From: Zychaea mexicana
Taxonomy: Eukaryota; Mucoromycota; Mucoromycetes; Mucorales; Lichtheimiaceae
DNA length: 64,000 bases
Direction of reading: 5' to 3'
Assembly: GCF_025766255.1 (NCBI RefSeq)
Contig: NW_026516671.1
Coordinates: 186,001-250,000 of the forward strand
Each line of letters starts with the position of its first letter. Positions within the stretch are counted from its first letter, which is position 1. The position numbers were made by a program, and so were the translations under genes. The notes under the pieces are model-generated. The model did no database searches. It was given only the letters and a program-made list of their open reading frames with translations, and had not been told where the DNA came from. Shown here piece after piece: positions 59,472 through 64,000 of this stretch.

Positions 59472-61090
59472 TTATTCGTCTAATAATGGCCCAAAAGGTT
59501 CTAAAGGCGCCGCTGTTGTCCGTTCAGCGGCACGAAGCTTTGCCGACCGACTACGAGAATTATCTACCATCTCTTCCTTCGAAGCCTGCACCACACCCTT
59601 TGTACAAAGCTTAAATGAAGGCTCCCCCAACTCTTCTGCTTGATATTCTTCTTCCATGTCGCGTGCTGCCTCGCCATATTTTCGTCTCTGTCTATTAACA
59701 GCACGCTTAATACTGAACTGGTTCACGGCTGCGTCTTTTGCGGATCGACGTCCGGCACAGTGATTCATGAACGTTTTTACAATTCTATCTTCAAGTGAAT
59801 GAAATGTCACGGCCACCAGTCGACCCTTGGGTTGTAACAAGTATTCGCTAGCGCGTAATCCCGCCTTTAGCTCTCCCAGCTAGTGGTAATGGATAAAGAA
59901 ACACAACTTTAATAACGGCGTGCTTTTGTTCTCCCTCTCTCAAATTACCTCATCGTTGACATATATACGGATGGCCTGGAATGTCCGTGCCGCTGAATTG
60001 CGAACCATATCATCATCACCACGTTGCCATCGTGGTTGCGGACATGCTTTTTGGATGACAGCAGCAAGTTCAGATGTTGTCTGAAATGGTTCCTTTTGTC
60101 GGGCTGTCACAATTGCTGTTGCAATCTTTCTCGACAGGCGATCACCTCCATACTAATAAAAGAATCAAGAGTTATGTACATATATTTCTCTCGCTCTATG
60201 TCTACTAGATATGTAAAATATTATGTGCATGATTGTACCTGATAGATAATATCGGCTAATTGTTCCCGAGAGTAAAAGTTTACAACTTCATATGCAGAAA
60301 TCGATCTAGCAAGAAGCGCGGTTTCTTCTTGCTTCTTTGGCTCCATGCCCTGTCCACGTGAGAACATTCGCATGTCCAAAGGTCCGTCCAGTTTATATGA
60401 GAATCCTCTTGATGCTGTTTCTAACTGTCGATTATGTTCAGTTATGTGGATAAAGACATACATAGAATACACTGGGGAGAACGACTTTTTTTATGTACCT
60501 GTCCGCTCGACACCCCGATATCCATCACCATGCCATCGAATTTAGGCACGTTAAGATCGCATACTAACTTGGTGACTTGCCCAAAGCGACCAAGTAATGG
60601 AAAAAGCCGGCCTCTGTACACCATTTTATTCCGTTAGTAACTGCTGTCATATCTTATGTTTCACAGATGCACACACTTACCTGTATGCGTCCAAGTCAGC
60701 CAGTTGCAGCGCCTTTTCATAAGCAGTAGGATCCTGATCAATGGCGTATACTTTACAATCGCAGCTGTCTGTATAGTTGATGATTCAAAGAAGAATAATA
60801 TTTGTTAGTTGGCAATTCATTTCAAAATGAAATAAAACTTCTATAATAAAGAAGAGCAGCGCAGAATTACCAAGTAATGCTTTGGTATATCCTCCATCAC
60901 CGAACGTTAGATCGCAATATATTCCACCCGAACGTGGCGCCATGTGGTCTAATACTTGTTGAAGCATGACCGGCTTATGAATGGCTGTGTATGGCACTTC
61001 AGTCGAGTTCCATCGTTGTTGTTGCAAATTTCCAACACGCCTTAAACATGCTTTTGCATTTAGAGATCGCACGAACGATACGGAAAACAT
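59472..61090 (-). CDS. METTL15: RsmH/METTL15-type rRNA (cytosine-N4) methyltransferase, mitochondrial
   Basis: Six exons: 61090-60871, 60768-60681, 60613-60499, 60424-60239, 60152-59949, 59879-59472 (406 aa, phases agree). RsmH (MraW) methylates N4 of C1402 in bacterial 16S rRNA; METTL15 does the same in mitochondrial small-subunit rRNA. The N-terminus MFSVSFVRSLNAKACLRRVG has the basic, acid-free character of a mitochondrial presequence. Family motifs in order: HKPVMLQQVLDHMAPRSGG, IYCDLTFGDGGYTKALL (SAM loop), VYAIDQDP, FDGMVMDIGVSSGQ, ASRGFSYKLDGPLDMRM, then the late block LLQPKGRLVAVTFHSLEDRI. The C-terminal tail, about 60 residues past the usual end, is charged and disordered. Confidence 0.95.
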
Positions 61091-61853
61091 TTTTCTTTTT
61101 GACACGTTATGCTGAGCTTGATCATATTTAGGCCAAGTTGGTTATAAACGCAAAATCGCCCATACACATTATCGAGACAGCGTGATTTTTATACCACTAC
61201 GGTCATTACAAAAGAACTTTGAAATTATTTTATACACACTTAGAACGGTTTGATTCTTGAAGATTACTACATATCGCGATAATTCTATGCCGGACAGCGG
61301 ATAGGCCTACAATCGTTTGATTTACCTAAATGAAGTGACATTGCCCTGTCTCCTTGTCACCTCAGGACAGATACCGTCATGATCGAATCAGGTAATACAT
61401 ACAAAATCTCGTCTGCTATGTAGTATATACTTTTTGGCAGCTACTGTAAGGTTATGCTTGCGATAGAACAGGCATGCAGTAAATGTAACTTTTAAAATTA
61501 TGTAAGTTTTGCCAAATACTTTTTCAGTTTATATACTCTTGGAAATGATGTTTTAGTAGCGGTGTAGAGCTACTTGCTATTTAGAGCCATTGAGGTAGTA
61601 GTACTATTGCGAGCAGAAAGAGAAAGAGTGGAAGCTAAATAAAAATGGTGAACAAAAAGAAAAAAAAGTTGCAGTTGTAGGGCTGGAGGGCAATTGGGTG
61701 GAGAAATTAAAAAAGGAGAAGGAAGATGAGATGGATAAGTAGCGTAAGAGTAAGGGGGCCCCTTCTATGATGCTAATAGTAATGTGTGTGTGTGTGTGTG
61801 TGTGTGTCTTTTTTTGGACTATTTTTTTTTGTTCTGTTGTCGTAAAGAATACT
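61091..61853. other. spacer with RsmH promoter and (TG)n repeat
   Basis: No gene seen between two minus-strand genes. A (TG)13 microsatellite lies at 61782-61807, just beyond the PSP1 stop, followed by poly-T stretches. Confidence 0.5.
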
Positions 61854-63932
61854 CTACATGAGAGGCTTTTTGGCCACGGTGTTGACAGAGCACCTAAAGC
61901 AAAACTGTTATAATGGATACATAAAAAGAGAATAGAATCACAGCGAGGAAGAGGTGTATCTACTTACATCCATATGCGTGTCTTGTAAATCTTGAATAGG
62001 TCACGGACCAACTCTCGGAAATCGACGCGGCGCTCGGCCACAAAGTAAAATGTCAACTTACGACGATCCCTATTGTTGCACAACGTTTAGTCGGTTTCTT
62101 TAACATTTTCCATTGTTCCCCCTATATCTCACCATTGGTACTCTGCATCCACGATATCCATCATGAGTTTCTTTTGCTTGCTCTTGGTCTGGCAAATGAG
62201 TAATGCCTTTTGCTCGTCCTGTCGCTTAGTTACCAACAAGGTGATCTCGGCCGTGGTTGCTAAGCGACAGATACGTTTGGGTGACGGTGTGGTTGTGGGT
62301 GTAGCAGGTGGCGTTGAGGAAGAAGAGTTCCCTGTTCCTGCTGAAGTAGTGCCCGAGGATCGGGATGCGGTTGGTACAGCTCCTGCTCCTGCTGTTGGTT
62401 CTTCCCACATGGCGGATTGGTGATGGTTGTGGTGCGTTGATTGTAGTAGCAGTGCAACCTGGTCAGCTGGTAAATCTTTGGCCACAACTTTACCCAAATC
62501 ACGGCCACGGTCCGCCTCAACAATAACCCAATCGTCTTTTTCAACAGGGATTGTGCTGTAGTAGATCTCAGAGCGACCAGCCTTAAACTCGACCATTGAC
62601 CATGCCATGGCTGCTGCTGGTAGATTATGTTGCTGATGTTGTTGTTCTATAGCAGATTCGAGTAGTAGATCGGACGATAACAGATTACTAGGTAAGTACT
62701 TGTCTAATTCACGTTGTTGCTGCCGTTGTTCATCAAGGTAACTTGCTGATGACATGGTGCTGCGTGGTGTTGCGACGCCCAGTAATGGACCAGCAAGTGA
62801 GTGACGACGGTATGGCATAAAACCAGGCTCTTCAGGCACGCTATAGCATAAAGTATTAGTAATAGTAACGAGGGGGGGCGACTATCAGATATGAACGACC
62901 TTCCATCAACCGTCGTGGTAAAGGATTAAGGGGGGGCTCTTCTTACCTGGATAACATATCGCGAGGATTAAAGTGCTCCTGAACTGTATCTTCATTGGTG
63001 GTGGGTAAAGGCGACAATGAAAGTCGTCGACCAGCTCGTAGAGGTAGTGGCTGTTGCTGTTGCTGTTGCTGCTGCTGATCGCGGTCGCCAAGTGCAAAGC
63101 GAGGCAAGTGCTGGGTGTATGATGACGGAAATAGGGATTGGGAGGAGGTTGACGAGGAGGCAGTGGGAGAAGGGGAGTAATTGTTGGTTGACGAGGAGGA
63201 GTTTACTTTGTTCCCGGCTAGACTGTATTCCCATAAACGAGATTGTTGTTGTTGTTGTTGTTGCTGTTGTTGCTGGTGGGCATTAGGCATTGACTTTAGT
63301 TTCGTATTGCTACTCCATATGTTCATACCAAATCGATCCGTAGTGGCTTGTTGAGATGGAGAGGTTGCTTGTGCTGCTGCTGCTGCCGCTGCAGCGGCAT
63401 TATTATTTGACTTTGTCATCATCCACGGTGCTGCTGCCTGCTGCTGACCTCCAGCCATAAACGACGATGGAGAAGCTGCCGAGAACGAAGCTCTTTTTTC
63501 AGCTGGTACGGGTAACGTTGGGAAAAAGGATGACTTGCGCTGCTGGATAAGGGGCTCGTGGGCGAGTGAATGTCTTCGGTAGGGCAGCATTGATTCCATC
63601 TGCTGCTGTTGTTGCTGAGATGAATTCATCATCCGCTCACGCTCCATTAAGAAATCTCCTTGCCGCTCATCATGCTGCTGCTGCTCCTTGTCTTCCTTGT
63701 TGAACATGGATGACATGCTGGATGGATTGTTACTGGTGGTTGGTACACCTGCCGTATCTGCCGCTACTGGATCGAAAAACTCGTCATCGAGTGGTCCACC
63801 GAGCCAATAAGGCGTATCACCGCTTGACGGCTGTTGATCTTGCTCGTTCAGAGACTCATAGCCGGGCGGTGAGCACGACGATGCCGGTTGATGTTGCTGG
63901 TATGAGGACGTAGTAGTGGTCGTTGACTCCAT
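61854..63932 (-). CDS. PSP1 C-terminal-domain protein with Gln-rich N-terminus, possibly 5'-incomplete
   Basis: Exons 63932-62947, 62840-62133, 62069-61968 and 61893-61854 (611 aa). PSP1 proteins are suppressors of DNA polymerase mutants and P-body/translation-linked factors in yeasts; the biochemical role is unsettled. Residues 1-330 are disordered, with Gln, Ala, Ser and Asn runs. The PSP1 domain (from about 420) reads [20 protein letters not shown], then [14 protein letters not shown], ... [20 protein letters not shown], and [20 protein letters not shown] to RIWM. A Pro/Ser/Thr-rich insert splits it. The last donor overlaps a stop: unspliced RNA ends at RIWM, while spliced RNA adds [12 protein letters not shown]. 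The frame stays open upstream of ATG 63932 to the window edge with no other ATG in the 68 bases left, so the true start could lie outside. Confidence 0.9.
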
Positions 63933-64000
63933 CGGGGAAGATGATGCAGGTGGGAAACGAAATGAGGACTGTTGTGTGTGTCGTGCGGCATGAAAAGAAG

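Overview
The window looks like nuclear DNA from an early-diverging filamentous fungus, most likely Mucoromycota. The genes are split by many short introns (about 50-120 nt, GT...AG). The proteins are full of Gln, Asn, His and Ser runs. Upstream regions carry CT tracts and (CA)n or (GA)n microsatellites. The gene set is fungal. One intron carries both signals of the minor (U12) spliceosome, which fits Mucoromycota better than yeasts. The species cannot be fixed from the sequence alone. Exon models were assembled by hand from splice signals, reading phase and family knowledge; none is confirmed by transcripts.

Layout, left to right. 1-506: first exon of the mRNA 3'-end endonuclease CPSF73/Ysh1. 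1.5-2.4 kb: a broken copy of an RRM-like gene family. 3.5-5.9 kb: an 802-aa helical-repeat protein. 6.4-8.4 kb: a PPZ-type phosphatase. 10.5-13.7 kb: a CLIP-170/Bik1 microtubule plus-end protein. 14.4-15.3 kb: a coiled-coil protein. 15.8-16.9 kb: a Nudix ADP-sugar pyrophosphatase. 17.7-20.2 kb: a PAK/Ste20 kinase. 21.0-27.9 kb is accessory DNA: an intact RRM-like plus zinc-knuckle gene, a decayed unknown gene, and a DNA-transposon-like element of about 1.9 kb with subterminal repeats.

27.9-31.4 kb: a kinesin-5 motor containing the AT-AC intron. 31.6-35.9 kb: a large coiled-coil protein. 36.1-38.2 kb: Elp3. 38.2-41.4 kb: a gene-poor stretch with an SNF2-helicase fragment. 41.4-44.8 kb: a Seb1/Nrd1-type CTD- and RNA-binding terminator protein. 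45.2-48.1 kb: a GH31 glycosidase. 48.2-49.8 kb: a BRE/BRCC45-like protein. 50.1-50.5 kb: a small unknown protein. 50.8-52.2 kb: the RNA polymerase III subunit RPC34. 52.5-54.7 kb: a PFK-2/FBPase-2 lacking the catalytic histidine of its phosphatase domain. 54.7-59.5 kb: mostly empty DNA. 59.5-61.1 kb: a mitochondrial RsmH/METTL15 rRNA methyltransferase. 61.9-64 kb: a PSP1-domain protein that may continue past the right edge.

This is ordinary eukaryotic gene order, not an operon or gene cluster. Thematic overlaps are probably coincidental: microtubule and polarity factors (CLIP-170, kinesin-5, PAK) and RNA production (CPSF73, Seb1/Nrd1, RPC34, Elp3, RsmH). The items most worth following are the U12-type intron, the BRE homologue, the kinase-only PFK-2, the transposon-like element with its neighbouring decayed gene, and the RRM-like/zinc-knuckle family.
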